Shown one piece after another: positions 54,718 through 63,851 of a DNA stretch of 64,000 nt; the stretch's first letter is position 1; every line of letters begins with the position of its first letter. Source of the stretch: an uncultured Mollicutes bacterium (GTDB taxonomy: Bacteria; Bacillota_I; Bacilli_A; ML615J-28; CAG-313); contig UQBM01000002.1 of NCBI GenBank assembly GCA_900539265.1, positions 27,433 to 91,432 of the forward strand, in the 5' to 3' direction. The position numbers and the translations under genes are program-made. The notes below the pieces were generated by a model. The model worked only from the letters and a program-made list of their open reading frames with translations. It had not been told where the DNA came from and searched no databases.

Positions 54718-56514
54718 CTATGAAACAATTTCAAACTGTGAATTATAAAGTTCAGCATAGAATCCTTTTTTTGCAAGTAATTGTTCATGAGTTCCTTGTT
54801 CAATTATATCACCTTTATTCATTACCAAAATAATATTTGCATTTTTAATTGTTGAAAGCCTATGAGCTATAACAAAGGAAGTTCGACCAATCGTTAACTG
54901 ATCCATTGCATTTTGTATAACAATTTCGGTTCTTGTATCAACTGACGAGGTGGCCTCATCCAAAATTAACAATGGTGCATCTTTTATCATTGCCCTTGCA
55001 ATTGTTAATTGTTGTTTTTGTCCTTCTGATATATTAATAGAATCATCTAATATTGTATCATAACCATTAGGCAAAGTTTGAATAAAATGATGTAATCCTA
55101 CCGCTTTACATACCTTATCTAAAGTTTCTTCGGTAACATTTTCTTTGTTATAAACAAGATTCTCTCTTACAGTACCATGAAATAACCATGTATCTTGTAA
55201 AATCATATCAAACAAATTATGAACTTCTTCTCTTTTCATATCTTTAATTGAAACACCATCTATTAAGATATCACCACTAGTAACCTCATAAAATCGCATT
55301 AATAGATTTACAATTGTTGTTTTCCCAGCCCCTGTAGGTCCCACAATTGCCACCTTTTGACCGCTTTTTAATTTTATTGAAAAATTTTTAATAATTATAT
55401 TATTATCATTATAACCAAATTGGACATTTCTAAATTCTACATCACCTTTTACTTCTTCAAGTTTTTTATCTTTCTTACTTTCATCTTCTAAATTAGGAGC
55501 TTCTAACATCTCAAATACTCTTTTTGAAGCAGCTGATGCTTGTTGAATGGAAGTAAGCGATTGAGCAAATGTTGAAAGAGGTTGCGAAAATAATCTAGCA
55601 TAAATTGTAAACGATATAATTGTACCAAAACCAACATTTGGGTTGCCATTTAAAATTAAGAAAACACCAACAATAAAAATAGAAGCATATGATAGGTTTC
55701 CAGAAAAATTCATAATTGGTTGCATTAAGCCTGAAAGAAACTGTGATTTATAATTATTGCGATATAATTCATTATTAATAACATTGAATTGTTCTATTGC
55801 TTTATTTTCACCATTATAAGATTTAACAACATGATGATTAGAATAAATTTCTTCAATATGACCATTCATATCACCTAAATTTTTTTGTCTTTTATTAAAA
55901 TATTTTTGGGAAAAACTTAAAATTAAAAAGATTAAAAGAAAACCAATAACCGATGAAGTAATTGTTACTAAAGCAAGTACCCAATTCACTAAAAACATCA
56001 TTATAATAACACCGATAAATAAGGTAATAGCATTGACTAAGTTAGAAATCGTAGAACTTAAAGTTTGCGAAATGGTATCAACATCATTTGTAATTCTTGA
56101 TAAAATATCTCCTCTTGTTGTTGTATCAAAATAACTTAAAGGTAATTGATTAATTTTTTTATTAATATCACTCCGTAAACGCTTTGAAGTTTTTTGTGTT
56201 ACATCAGCCATAATAAATTGTTGCCCATAATTAACAATGGCACCTAAGATATATATACTAATTAAGAAATAACAAATCTTTAAAAAATCAGGCATATGAA
56301 TACCATCAATTGATTTGATTCCCGATTCTATAACATCCATTAAATCATTGATTTTATTTGGTCCTATAATGCTTGTGATGGCAGCAATCATTGCAAAAAT
56401 TAATGCAACAATAATTGCCACAACGTAAGTCTTACAATATTTTAACAATTTACCAAGTGCTTTAAAATCTGCTTTCTCTTTTGTTGCATACATATTTCTT
56501 TGTGGTCCCGGCAT
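54718..56514 (-). CDS. ABC exporter subunit (membrane plus ATPase)
   Basis: Half of a heterodimeric exporter of the BmrCD/TM287-288 type. The start is the ATG at 56512-56514 preceded by AAAGGAGGAG; the open frame goes further up without this. The first 310 residues of the 598-residue product contain six membrane segments. The ATPase domain has GPTGAGKTT (Walker A), NISEGQKQQLTIARAM (signature, with an E in place of one G) and LLILDEATSSVD (Walker B with the catalytic Glu), then the H-loop in VIAHRLSTI. It is intact, and it follows the partner gene by one base. Confidence 0.9.
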   Translation of the reverse strand: MPGPQRNMYATKEKADFKALGKLLKYCKTYVVAIIVALIFAMIAAITSIIGPNKINDLMDVIESGIKSIDGIHMPDFLKICYFLISIYILGAIVNYGQQFIMADVTQKTSKRLRSDINKKINQLPLSYFDTTTRGDILSRITNDVDTISQTLSSTISNLVNAITLFIGVIIMMFLVNWVLALVTITSSVIGFLLIFLILSFSQKYFNKRQKNLGDMNGHIEEIYSNHHVVKSYNGENKAIEQFNVINNELYRNNYKSQFLSGLMQPIMNFSGNLSYASIFIVGVFLILNGNPNVGFGTIISFTIYARLFSQPLSTFAQSLTSIQQASAASKRVFEMLEAPNLEDESKKDKKLEEVKGDVEFRNVQFGYNDNNIIIKNFSIKLKSGQKVAIVGPTGAGKTTIVNLLMRFYEVTSGDILIDGVSIKDMKREEVHNLFDMILQDTWLFHGTVRENLVYNKENVTEETLDKVCKAVGLHHFIQTLPNGYDTILDDSINISEGQKQQLTIARAMIKDAPLLILDEATSSVDTRTEIVIQNAMDQLTIGRTSFVIAHRLSTIKNANIILVMNKGDIIEQGTHEQLLAKKGFYAELYNSQFEIVS

Positions 56515-56515
56515 C

Positions 56516-58277
56516 TTATAACTCCTCCTTTGATAGTTGTGATAGAGCAATTTCTTGATATAGACTACATGATTTAAGTAATTGTTTATGCGTACCCATT
56601 CCAATAATTTTTCCTTCATCTAAAACAATAATATTATCAGCATTCATAATAGTACCAATTCTTTGAGCAATAATGATAACGGTAGTATCTTTTAAATTTT
56701 CTTTTATTTTTTTTCGCACTAACATATCCGTTTTATAATCAAGAGCTGAAAAAGTATCATCAAAAATGATAATGGGTGCATTTTTATAAAGTGCTCTTGC
56801 AATAGAAATTCTTTGTTTTTGTCCACCCGAGAAATTACTACCACCTTGAGCAACCATACTATCAAGTCCTTGTTCTAAATCTTTAACAAAATCAGCCTTA
56901 GCAATATCCAAAGCCATATCCATTCTTTCTTGATCTATGATAGGGGATCCATATGTAATATTATCTTGAATCGTTCCTTTAAACAAAGCTGCTTTTTGAG
57001 AGGCAATTGCAACAAGATTTCTTAAATCTTTAACTTTATAATCTAAAACATTTATACCATTGACAAGAACTTCACCACTTGTTGCATCATAAAATCTTGG
57101 AATTAAATTAATGATTGTTGACTTACCAGAACCAGTTGCACCAATAATAGCAAGGGTTTCTCCTTTATTTACTTTAAATGAAATATTACTAATAGTAGGC
57201 AAGGAATCTTTATTATATGAAAAAGAAACATTTCTAAATTCAATTTCACCATTTGTTTTTCTAAATTCTTTGCTTGATTGCCATCTATAATACTTGGTTT
57301 GGTTTTCAAAACCTCATATATACGATTACCCGATACAATTGTTCTTGGTAGAATAATAAAAATCATAATTAGCATCATAAAGGCCATAACAACTTGAATA
57401 GCATATTGAGAAAAAGCTGTCATATTACCAATAACATTCACTCTTTCTAAAACAATATCACTGAAATTATTACTTGTGACATTGTTAATTAAAATAGCGC
57501 CAATTAAATAGATTGCAATCATTAAGCCATTCATACAAATATTCATAATAGGACTTAATAAACCCATTGCTTTACTAGTAAATAAATTGGTTTTAGTAAT
57601 ATCATTATTAACATTTTCAAATTTTTGAGTTTGATATGTTTCCGCATTAAAGGCTCTAACAACTCTAACTCCTGAAATATTTTCTCTTGTTCTATCATTT
57701 AATTCATCAGTTAATCTTTGAATTTTTTTAAAACGTGGTAAACACAAAGCAATTAAAATTCCAACACAAATAACAATGATTATCACACAAATAATTGTAG
57801 CAAGCGTCCATCTCACATCAGTTGCTGATATTTTGCAAATTGCCCAAATCGCCATAATTGGAGCTTTAAATAAAAGTTGAACTCCCATTGCCATAAAGTT
57901 TTGCATTTGAACCACATCATTGGTTGTTCTTGTAATTAAACTTGGAGTTGAAAATTTATCATTTCAACATTAGAAAAACTAGTTATTCTTTTAAAAAGTT
58001 TTTCTCTTAAAGTCATTGAAAAAGAACTAGCAACTTGAGAAATTAAATAACTACAAATAATTGCACTAATCATACTCCCTGCTGCACAAAGTAACATCAT
58101 ACCACCATTTTTCCAAACTTCGGTCATTGTGTCTGTGCCACTTTGAACAATTTTTGTTAATTCTTTAGTATAATCTGGCATTTTTAATTCAAGCCAAACT
58201 TGAACAATAATAAAACCTATTGCTATAATTATAAAAAACCAATCTTTTTTCTTAATATATCTAAATAAATTTATCAT
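56516..58277 (-). pseudogene. ABC exporter subunit, broken by two single-base frameshifts
   Basis: A normal partner subunit can be rebuilt if one T is restored in a TTTT run near 57955 and one A in CAAGC near 57265, so the frame continues from EMINF into STPSLITRTTNDVVQ and from IIDGNQ into KEFRKTNGEIEFRNVSF. Six membrane segments are in the first two pieces. The last piece is an ATPase with GATGSGKST, NFSGGQKQRISIAR, and FDDTFSALD, where Asp replaces the catalytic Glu as in degenerate NBDs of heterodimeric exporters. The start ATG (58275-58277) has AAGGAGG. Whether the frameshifts are real or assembly errors is open. Confidence 0.82.
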
Positions 58278-58321
58278 ATTATACCTCCTTTTTATCAATA
58301 TTATTTTTATAAATTTTTATT

Positions 58322-58783
58322 TTAATTATCGCTATCTTTTTTAATTGCCTTAAATTGTTTTTCAAACTTCACAATAGATTGTTTCATTTTTTTAGAAATT
58401 TGAATAAATTTTTCTAAATCCTCAATACCTACCTCTTCAATCATTTTAATTGTAATATTAATAAGTACTTCTTTATACTTTGTTGTTAAAATTTCCCCTT
58501 TTTTTGTTAAAATAATTACCGTTTTTCTAGCATCTTTTGTTGAATTATGTTTTTTGATTAAATCCTTTTTTTCCATTTTGTTTAAAAGCGTAGCAATCCT
58601 TGCGGTAGAAACATGTAAAGCTTGCGCAAGATCTTTAGCTATCACTTCATGTTTTGCTTCCTCTAAATATCCTAAAATAAAATTTATACCTTTTTCTGAA
58701 CTTTCAAACGTTTCTAAAAATATTTGTGGTCTACTTTCCCTAAAATTATTTAATAATTTTATCGCTTGTTCTCTTTTATCCAT
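58322..58783 (-). CDS. MarR-family transcriptional regulator
   Basis: The 153 residues have the winged-helix of MarR: HEVIAKDLAQALHVSTARIA (helix-turn-helix) and LLNKMEKKDLIKKHNSTKDA with the D-x-R wing (KDARKTVIILT). Its promoter is flanked by two copies of CTAACCYAGTTAG, which are natural operator candidates. The adjacent downstream ABC exporter genes, 45 bases away on the same strand, are the obvious targets. This fits a drug- or metabolite-responsive efflux operon. Confidence 0.92.
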   Translation of the reverse strand: MDKREQAIKLLNNFRESRPQIFLETFESSEKGINFILGYLEEAKHEVIAKDLAQALHVSTARIATLLNKMEKKDLIKKHNSTKDARKTVIILTKKGEILTTKYKEVLINITIKMIEEVGIEDLEKFIQISKKMKQSIVKFEKQFKAIKKDSDN

Positions 58784-58801
58784 ATATACCTCCTATATTA
58801 A

Positions 58802-58814
58802 CTAACCCAGTTAG
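58802..58814. promoter_or_regulatory. MarR operator, proximal copy
   Basis: CTAACCCAGTTAG, a 13-bp near-perfect palindrome just downstream of the -10 box; centre 58808. Confidence 0.75.
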
Positions 58815-58815
58815 T

Positions 58816-58845
58816 ATTCTATCATTTTTTTGTAACCGTTGTCAA
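58816..58845 (-). promoter_or_regulatory. Sigma-A promoter of marR and the ABC exporter
   Basis: Minus strand TTGACA (58840-58845), 18-bp spacer, TAGAAT (58816-58821), lying between the two operators. Confidence 0.85.
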
Positions 58846-58853
58846 CATTTTTG

Positions 58854-58866
58854 CTAACCTAGTTAG
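58854..58866. promoter_or_regulatory. MarR operator, distal copy
   Basis: CTAACCTAGTTAG, a 13-bp palindrome just upstream of the -35 box; centre 58860, 52 bp from the other, about five helical turns. Confidence 0.75.
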
Positions 58867-58881
58867 ATAATTATCTACTAT

Positions 58882-58914
58882 AAAAAATATCCTTTACTTA
58901 AAAGGATATTTTTT
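58882..58914 (-). terminator. Terminator after glyA
   Basis: AAAAAATATCCTTT and AAAGGATATTTTTT pair around a four-base loop. Confidence 0.9.
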
Positions 58915-58923
58915 AAACTTTTC

Positions 58924-60150
58924 TTATAAAGGAAATTTACTAGTAAGTAAAATAACTTCTTTTTTTACTTGTTCTTGAAGTTCTTCATTATCATAATTTC
59001 TTAAAGCTTTATCAATTAGATGAGCAATTTGAATCATTTCCTTTTCTTTCATCCCTCTTGTTGTAAGGGCTGGAGTACCTAGACGAATTCCACTAGAAAC
59101 CATTGGCTTTTCAGAATCATTAGGAATCGTATTTTTATTACAAGTTATATTTAGACTACATAATAATTTTTCAGCATATTTACCAGTTAATCCCACTGAT
59201 GATTTGACATCTACTAACATCAAATGATTATCAGTACCTCCACTTACCAACTTATAACCAAGTTTTTTCAATTCATTCGCTAAAACTTGAGCATTTTTAA
59301 TAACTTGTTGTTGATATAAAACAAACTCTGGTTTCAAAGCCTCTTCAAAAGCAACAGCTTTTGCGGCAATAATATGCATTAAAGGTCCTCCTTGAATTCC
59401 TGGAAAAATGTTTTTATCAATTTTTTTAGCAATTTCTTCATTATTAGTAAGAATAATTCCTCCTCTTGGACCTCGAAGAGTTTTATGTGTTGTTGAAGTT
59501 ACAACATCAGCATAAGGAAGAGGACTTTGATGAAGATTGGTCGCAACAAGTCCTGCAATATGTGCCATATCAACCATTAAATATGCTCCGACTTCTTTGG
59601 CAATTTCAGAAAAACGTTTGAAATCAATTTTTCTTGGATATGCACTAGCTCCAGTTACAATTAATTTAGGTTTTACTGCTTTGGCAATTTGCAAAACTTC
59701 ATCGTAATCAATAACTCCATCCTCATTTAAATAATAAGGTACAAAATGATAATCTTGACCAGAAAAACTAAGAGCATGACCATGTGTGAGATGACCACCG
59801 TGATCTAAAGCAAGTCCCATCACCGTATCACCATTTTTTAATAGAGCTCGGTAAGCTCCCATATTAGCTTGTGACCCCGAATGAGGTTGAACATTTACAT
59901 ATTTGGCTTTAAATAATTTTTTTAGTCTTTCTTTGGCTAATTCTTCCACAATGTCAATATATTCACAACCACCATAATATCTTTTAGATGGGTATCCTTC
60001 TGCATATTTATTCGTAAGAATTGAACCAGCTGCTTCTAATACTTCTTTTGAAACATAATTTTCAGAAGCAATTAATTCTAGATGTTCTTCTTGTCTTTTT
60101 TGTTCTAAACAAATAGCCTCATATATTTGAGGATCCTTATCTTTTAGCAT
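58924..60150 (-). CDS. glyA: Serine hydroxymethyltransferase
   Basis: Interconverts serine and glycine with tetrahydrofolate, feeding one-carbon metabolism. The 408 residues contain ELIASENYVS, GYPSKRYYGGCEYID, the PLP lysine in STTHKTLRGPRGG (near residue 226), GHLTHGHALSFSG, and the D-x-A-H in VDMAHIAG. The ATG at 60148-60150 after GAGGTG is chosen over a GTG two codons upstream. The gene overlaps the small membrane gene upstream by 14 bases. No folate gene is in the window. Confidence 0.95.
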   Translation of the reverse strand: MLKDKDPQIYEAICLEQKRQEEHLELIASENYVSKEVLEAAGSILTNKYAEGYPSKRYYGGCEYIDIVEELAKERLKKLFKAKYVNVQPHSGSQANMGAYRALLKNGDTVMGLALDHGGHLTHGHALSFSGQDYHFVPYYLNEDGVIDYDEVLQIAKAVKPKLIVTGASAYPRKIDFKRFSEIAKEVGAYLMVDMAHIAGLVATNLHQSPLPYADVVTSTTHKTLRGPRGGIILTNNEEIAKKIDKNIFPGIQGGPLMHIIAAKAVAFEEALKPEFVLYQQQVIKNAQVLANELKKLGYKLVSGGTDNHLMLVDVKSSVGLTGKYAEKLLCSLNITCNKNTIPNDSEKPMVSSGIRLGTPALTTRGMKEKEMIQIAHLIDKALRNYDNEELQEQVKKEVILLTSKFPL

Positions 60151-60349
60151 CTTCACTCACCTCTTTCTTCTTTGCAAGTAGCATTAAAAAACCACCACCA
60201 AATAAAATAATTGATAAATATCCAATAATCATAATAACATATTTTAGGCCAGCAAATTCTTCTTCTTTAACTAAGCATACAATAACATACATACTAAAAA
60301 ACCCTATAAGCCCTAAAATAGTCATTATTACATATATAATTTTTTTCAT
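60137..60349 (-). CDS. Small two-helix membrane protein
   Basis: The 70-residue protein has two membrane segments (residues about 4-26 and 35-58) and a charged cytoplasmic C-terminus. It starts directly after the stop of the DUF1700-type gene and overlaps glyA, so all three are translated from one message. No family recognised. Confidence 0.75.
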   Translation of the reverse strand: MKKIIYVIMTILGLIGFFSMYVIVCLVKEEEFAGLKYVIMIIGYLSIILFGGGFLMLLAKKKEVSEDAKR

Positions 60350-62260
60350 TTATTCCCCCCGCTTGATGTCATCAGCAACACTTATATTAGTTTTTAAAGT
60401 TTGTCCTTCAATTGTTAATACAATATTACTTTTAATATGATCATTATAGTAATACAAATTACCACCATCCACATTAACTTTAATTGTCTCCCCATCTAAA
60501 TCAACAAAATCAAGAGTAGCACTAGTTTCTTTTATACTACTATTTTTAAAATATGAAGAAGTAATTCCCAATTTTCCTTTTTCAATAACACCATCAAAAT
60601 TTGCTATTTTAGCAGTAGCAATTGTTATTTCAGCATTATTCGCATTTATAGTAGTATTTATATCTATATTATATGCATTATATTTTATTAAATATGCATT
60701 CGTTTCATCTTGAGTAATTGTATTTTGACCTATATTTAAAAAATTTATACTACCACGATTAAAATTTCCAATTATGCTAGGTGATTTTAAATACTTAGCA
60801 TCTATCGTTCCCGATATGGTTTTTAATTCAATTCCCTCTGTAGCGATGATTCTTTCTAAAGAAATCTTTGAACTGCCTTCAGAACTAATCACAGCCTTAG
60901 TTAAATCAGCATCTCTTAAATAACTTTCAGAATTTAAATCGGTATAGCTTAAATTAGTAATTTGAATCTTATCTAAAGCAGCCTTTGTCGAACGACAAGT
61001 TATATCAGCAACCTCAGCACTAACTTCTTGTAAAATAAGAGTTGCTAAATGATTTTCAATTTTAATAGTATCATACGCATCTTTAACTGCGCAATATCTA
61101 CCTTCTTGGATATCAATATTACATATATTGATTTTATTTTCTTCATTGTTAATATTTAAATTGTATCCATCTATTTGTAAATTATGAATCGTATTTTTAG
61201 TCAAAGCAATAGTTGAATTCTTGCCACTAATTTTTAAATTAATTTCCTTTGTTAAATAAGCCAAATCTAAAATACCATTATTGAAAGTGAAATCAAAATT
61301 AGATACTGCCATTGAAGTAGGAATTATAATCTCAATAACCGGAAGAGGTTCATCTAAAAGGCCAAAAATATCATATCTATTAGTTGTTATTGAGTCAATA
61401 ATTAAATTGCCATCTATTACTTCATAGTTTAATTTATTGTCAAATTCAAATCCATAATTTAATTTTACTTGAATTATTTCATCACTAGAAGAAATTTTTA
61501 AAAATACTTCACTTTCATTAAGTGTTATTTTATTAATTTGACCAGCTATATTAACACTTTTATCGGCCTCTACTAGATTATTCATAGAGCGATATAAATA
61601 TCCTTTTGTAGTATAACTAGCAACACCAAATAAAACAATCGATATAGTAAACCCCAATAATATCTTTCCAAGAATTTTTTTCTTCTTTAGTAGCGTCTCT
61701 AAACTACCACTAATCGTAAAATCCATAAATTTATATTCTCTTGCTTGTTTATTAAAAGCATCTAATACATATTGTAAGAAATGCATACTAATAATATAAA
61801 ATAAATCAAATATATATATAACTGCAATTATTATGATAAAAATATAAGAAAGCACAAATAAAAATAAAGTTATTTTATCCATCCATAAATCAATTTGAAT
61901 AGAGGCTATTATTAAATTAAATAATCTAACAACTGATGCAATTAGAAAGAAATTGATTGCTAAAAAAGAAACAACAATAATGAATAATAAAATACTAGAA
62001 AACACAGCATTTACAATTTGTTTTTTTCTTAATTGTTTTTTTCTAATATTTAAAAAATCTGTCCCTTTTGATTTATAAGTTTCTGCCGCAATTTTTTGAG
62101 GAGTTGGAAGTTTTGCAAGAATATGTTCAATAGTTTCTCCATAATCTAATGCAATATTTATTCGATCACGATAATATTTTAAAACTTCACTAGCGTCTTT
62201 CGGTTTCAAATATTGTAATTCAGTTTCTAATTCTAATAAAAATTCTTCAAGCTTCCCCAT
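60350..62260 (-). CDS. Membrane protein with DUF1700-like (HAAS) and DUF4097-like domains
   Basis: Residues 1-70 are a helical HAAS/DUF1700-like domain (LEEFLLELETELQYLKPKDASEVLKYYRDR...). About four membrane segments follow: about 85-110, 125-150, 195-215 and nearby. From about 230 the protein is a beta-strand-rich repeat domain like DUF4097, made of short strands ending in polar Asn/Ile/Lys residues (many strands such as ITLNESEVFLKISS). In Firmicutes such proteins are often next to a PadR regulator; none is here. Promoter at 62291-62319 is excellent. Likely an envelope-stress-related surface protein, an inference. Confidence 0.8.
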   Translation of the reverse strand: MGKLEEFLLELETELQYLKPKDASEVLKYYRDRINIALDYGETIEHILAKLPTPQKIAAETYKSKGTDFLNIRKKQLRKKQIVNAVFSSILLFIIVVSFLAINFFLIASVVRLFNLIIASIQIDLWMDKITLFLFVLSYIFIIIIAVIYIFDLFYIISMHFLQYVLDAFNKQAREYKFMDFTISGSLETLLKKKKILGKILLGFTISIVLFGVASYTTKGYLYRSMNNLVEADKSVNIAGQINKITLNESEVFLKISSSDEIIQVKLNYGFEFDNKLNYEVIDGNLIIDSITTNRYDIFGLLDEPLPVIEIIIPTSMAVSNFDFTFNNGILDLAYLTKEINLKISGKNSTIALTKNTIHNLQIDGYNLNINNEENKINICNIDIQEGRYCAVKDAYDTIKIENHLATLILQEVSAEVADITCRSTKAALDKIQITNLSYTDLNSESYLRDADLTKAVISSEGSSKISLERIIATEGIELKTISGTIDAKYLKSPSIIGNFNRGSINFLNIGQNTITQDETNAYLIKYNAYNIDINTTINANNAEITIATAKIANFDGVIEKGKLGITSSYFKNSSIKETSATLDFVDLDGETIKVNVDGGNLYYYNDHIKSNIVLTIEGQTLKTNISVADDIKRGE

Positions 62261-62290
62261 ACATTACCTCCATATCTAATTATTATATTT

Positions 62291-62319
62291 ATTATAACAT
62301 AACACTTTACTTTTATCAA
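62291..62319 (-). promoter_or_regulatory. Sigma-A promoter of the DUF1700-like/glyA operon
   Basis: Minus strand TTGATA (62314-62319), 17-bp spacer, TATAAT (62291-62296). Confidence 0.88.
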
Positions 62320-62374
62320 ATATTTAAAGTAAAATAAATGCAACCCTATAAAAAGTATTATAAATTATGCATTA

Positions 62375-63703
62375 TTAATTTTCTTTAATAATTATTTTTA
62401 AATTTTCTTGATAATAATGCCTTTTTAAATGTTTTTCTTCTAAATAAGAAATAATTAGATGAAAGAGCATTCCTAAACCAAACATAATAATAATTGTATT
62501 CATTGTCATATTTAAAATATCAACCTTGTATAATAAAAAGAAAAAAACATAATAAATAAAATTAATTATTAATGAATTAAGAGCACAATATTTCGTCTTA
62601 CCAAGTCCAATAAAAATATTATCAAGAATGCTATACAAAGCATATGCTATATAAAATGGAACAAGTTTTATTGTTATTGTAAAAATCTCCTTCGCATTAG
62701 AAAGTTTTTGTAAATCTTGATAAAACCATTTCCAAAGTGGCATACTAATAAACCATATAATTATTGTTATAATTGTTATTATATAATAATTGCTTTTATT
62801 TAAGTTTTGATATCCATTTTGGCAATCTCTCCTAACAACCTCACCTAATGCAATAATAGGGATTAATAACCATCCCCATATAAAATTATTAGCAATCCAA
62901 TAGTTACCTTGTTCTAAAACTAAATTAACCATCTTTCCTATCATCAATGCATAAAAGATATTATCAATAAAGGTTTGAAAACCTGAAAATAAACCAATTT
63001 GAAACCATTTTTGATAAACTTTTTTATCTCCTTTTGTAAAGAAAGAAAAACACATATTTTTAGTTATTATTAGAATTATAATACAAACAATTCCCAAAAT
63101 CATATTTATCAACATATTTGAATAAGCAACTCCATGGATACCAAAAAAAGGAATAAAGAAAAAATCCGTTATAATTAATAAAAATGCATTCACAACTAAA
63201 AGAATATACATATTTTTGGCCCTACCAATAACAACAAAAACGACATTAGAAAAATTATAAATTATACCAAGAATAAAAGCAATAGTTTCTAAATACAAAT
63301 ATTTATTTACAATATTTAAATCCATATCATTTTGATTCATAAAACGAATTAAATATTTACCATAAATTAAAATACCAAATTGAAAAAGACTATATAACAA
63401 AAAAACAATTATCATCATTTTAAATACATAGTTTGCAAATACTTCTTTATTATCTTTCACAATGTTATTTAAAACAGAGTAAAGCGGAACAATCAAAAAA
63501 GCTAAAAAAGTCTCATTTATTAAATCAAACCACTCCATCTGACCAATAACATCAAAGGCCGAAGAAGAAACTGTCTTTTCAATTAAAAAAGTTCTTATCA
63601 ATTGATAAATTGCTGGAGCCAAAGCAATACTACATAAAGCAATAAATAACTTATAATTAAATGTTTTCAAATTTTTAAATATATTTTCTTTTTTTACACC
63701 CAT
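62375..63703 (-). CDS. MATE-family transporter (putative efflux)
   Basis: About twelve membrane segments in 442 residues. The pattern of two six-helix halves, with a MATE-like FGIHGVAYSNMLINMILG in the first half and FGLGMLFHLIISY near the end, fits MATE exporters of drugs or metabolites. The substrate is unknown. It has its own promoter at 63755-63783 and a ribosome site (GAGGAAAG). Its downstream side shows no clear terminator before the DUF1700 operon promoter. The IS element begins about 150 bases upstream of it. Confidence 0.82.
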   Translation of the reverse strand: MGVKKENIFKNLKTFNYKLFIALCSIALAPAIYQLIRTFLIEKTVSSSAFDVIGQMEWFDLINETFLAFLIVPLYSVLNNIVKDNKEVFANYVFKMMIIVFLLYSLFQFGILIYGKYLIRFMNQNDMDLNIVNKYLYLETIAFILGIIYNFSNVVFVVIGRAKNMYILLVVNAFLLIITDFFFIPFFGIHGVAYSNMLINMILGIVCIIILIITKNMCFSFFTKGDKKVYQKWFQIGLFSGFQTFIDNIFYALMIGKMVNLVLEQGNYWIANNFIWGWLLIPIIALGEVVRRDCQNGYQNLNKSNYYIITIITIIIWFISMPLWKWFYQDLQKLSNAKEIFTITIKLVPFYIAYALYSILDNIFIGLGKTKYCALNSLIINFIYYVFFFLLYKVDILNMTMNTIIIMFGLGMLFHLIISYLEEKHLKRHYYQENLKIIIKEN

Positions 63704-63754
63704 AATTTTTATATCTTTCCTCGTATTTATTTTTTAAATTTAAATATATATTTT

Positions 63755-63783
63755 ATTATATAATACCTAAATTTAAATATCAA
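63755..63783 (-). promoter_or_regulatory. Sigma-A promoter of the MATE-like gene
   Basis: Minus strand TTGATA (63778-63783), 17-bp spacer, TATAAT (63755-63760). Confidence 0.85.
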
Positions 63784-63851
63784 ATATTTATATATTTTTG
63801 TTTAAATAAAAAATAAAGAACCTAATCATACGATTGAAATAGTCAAGTAAA

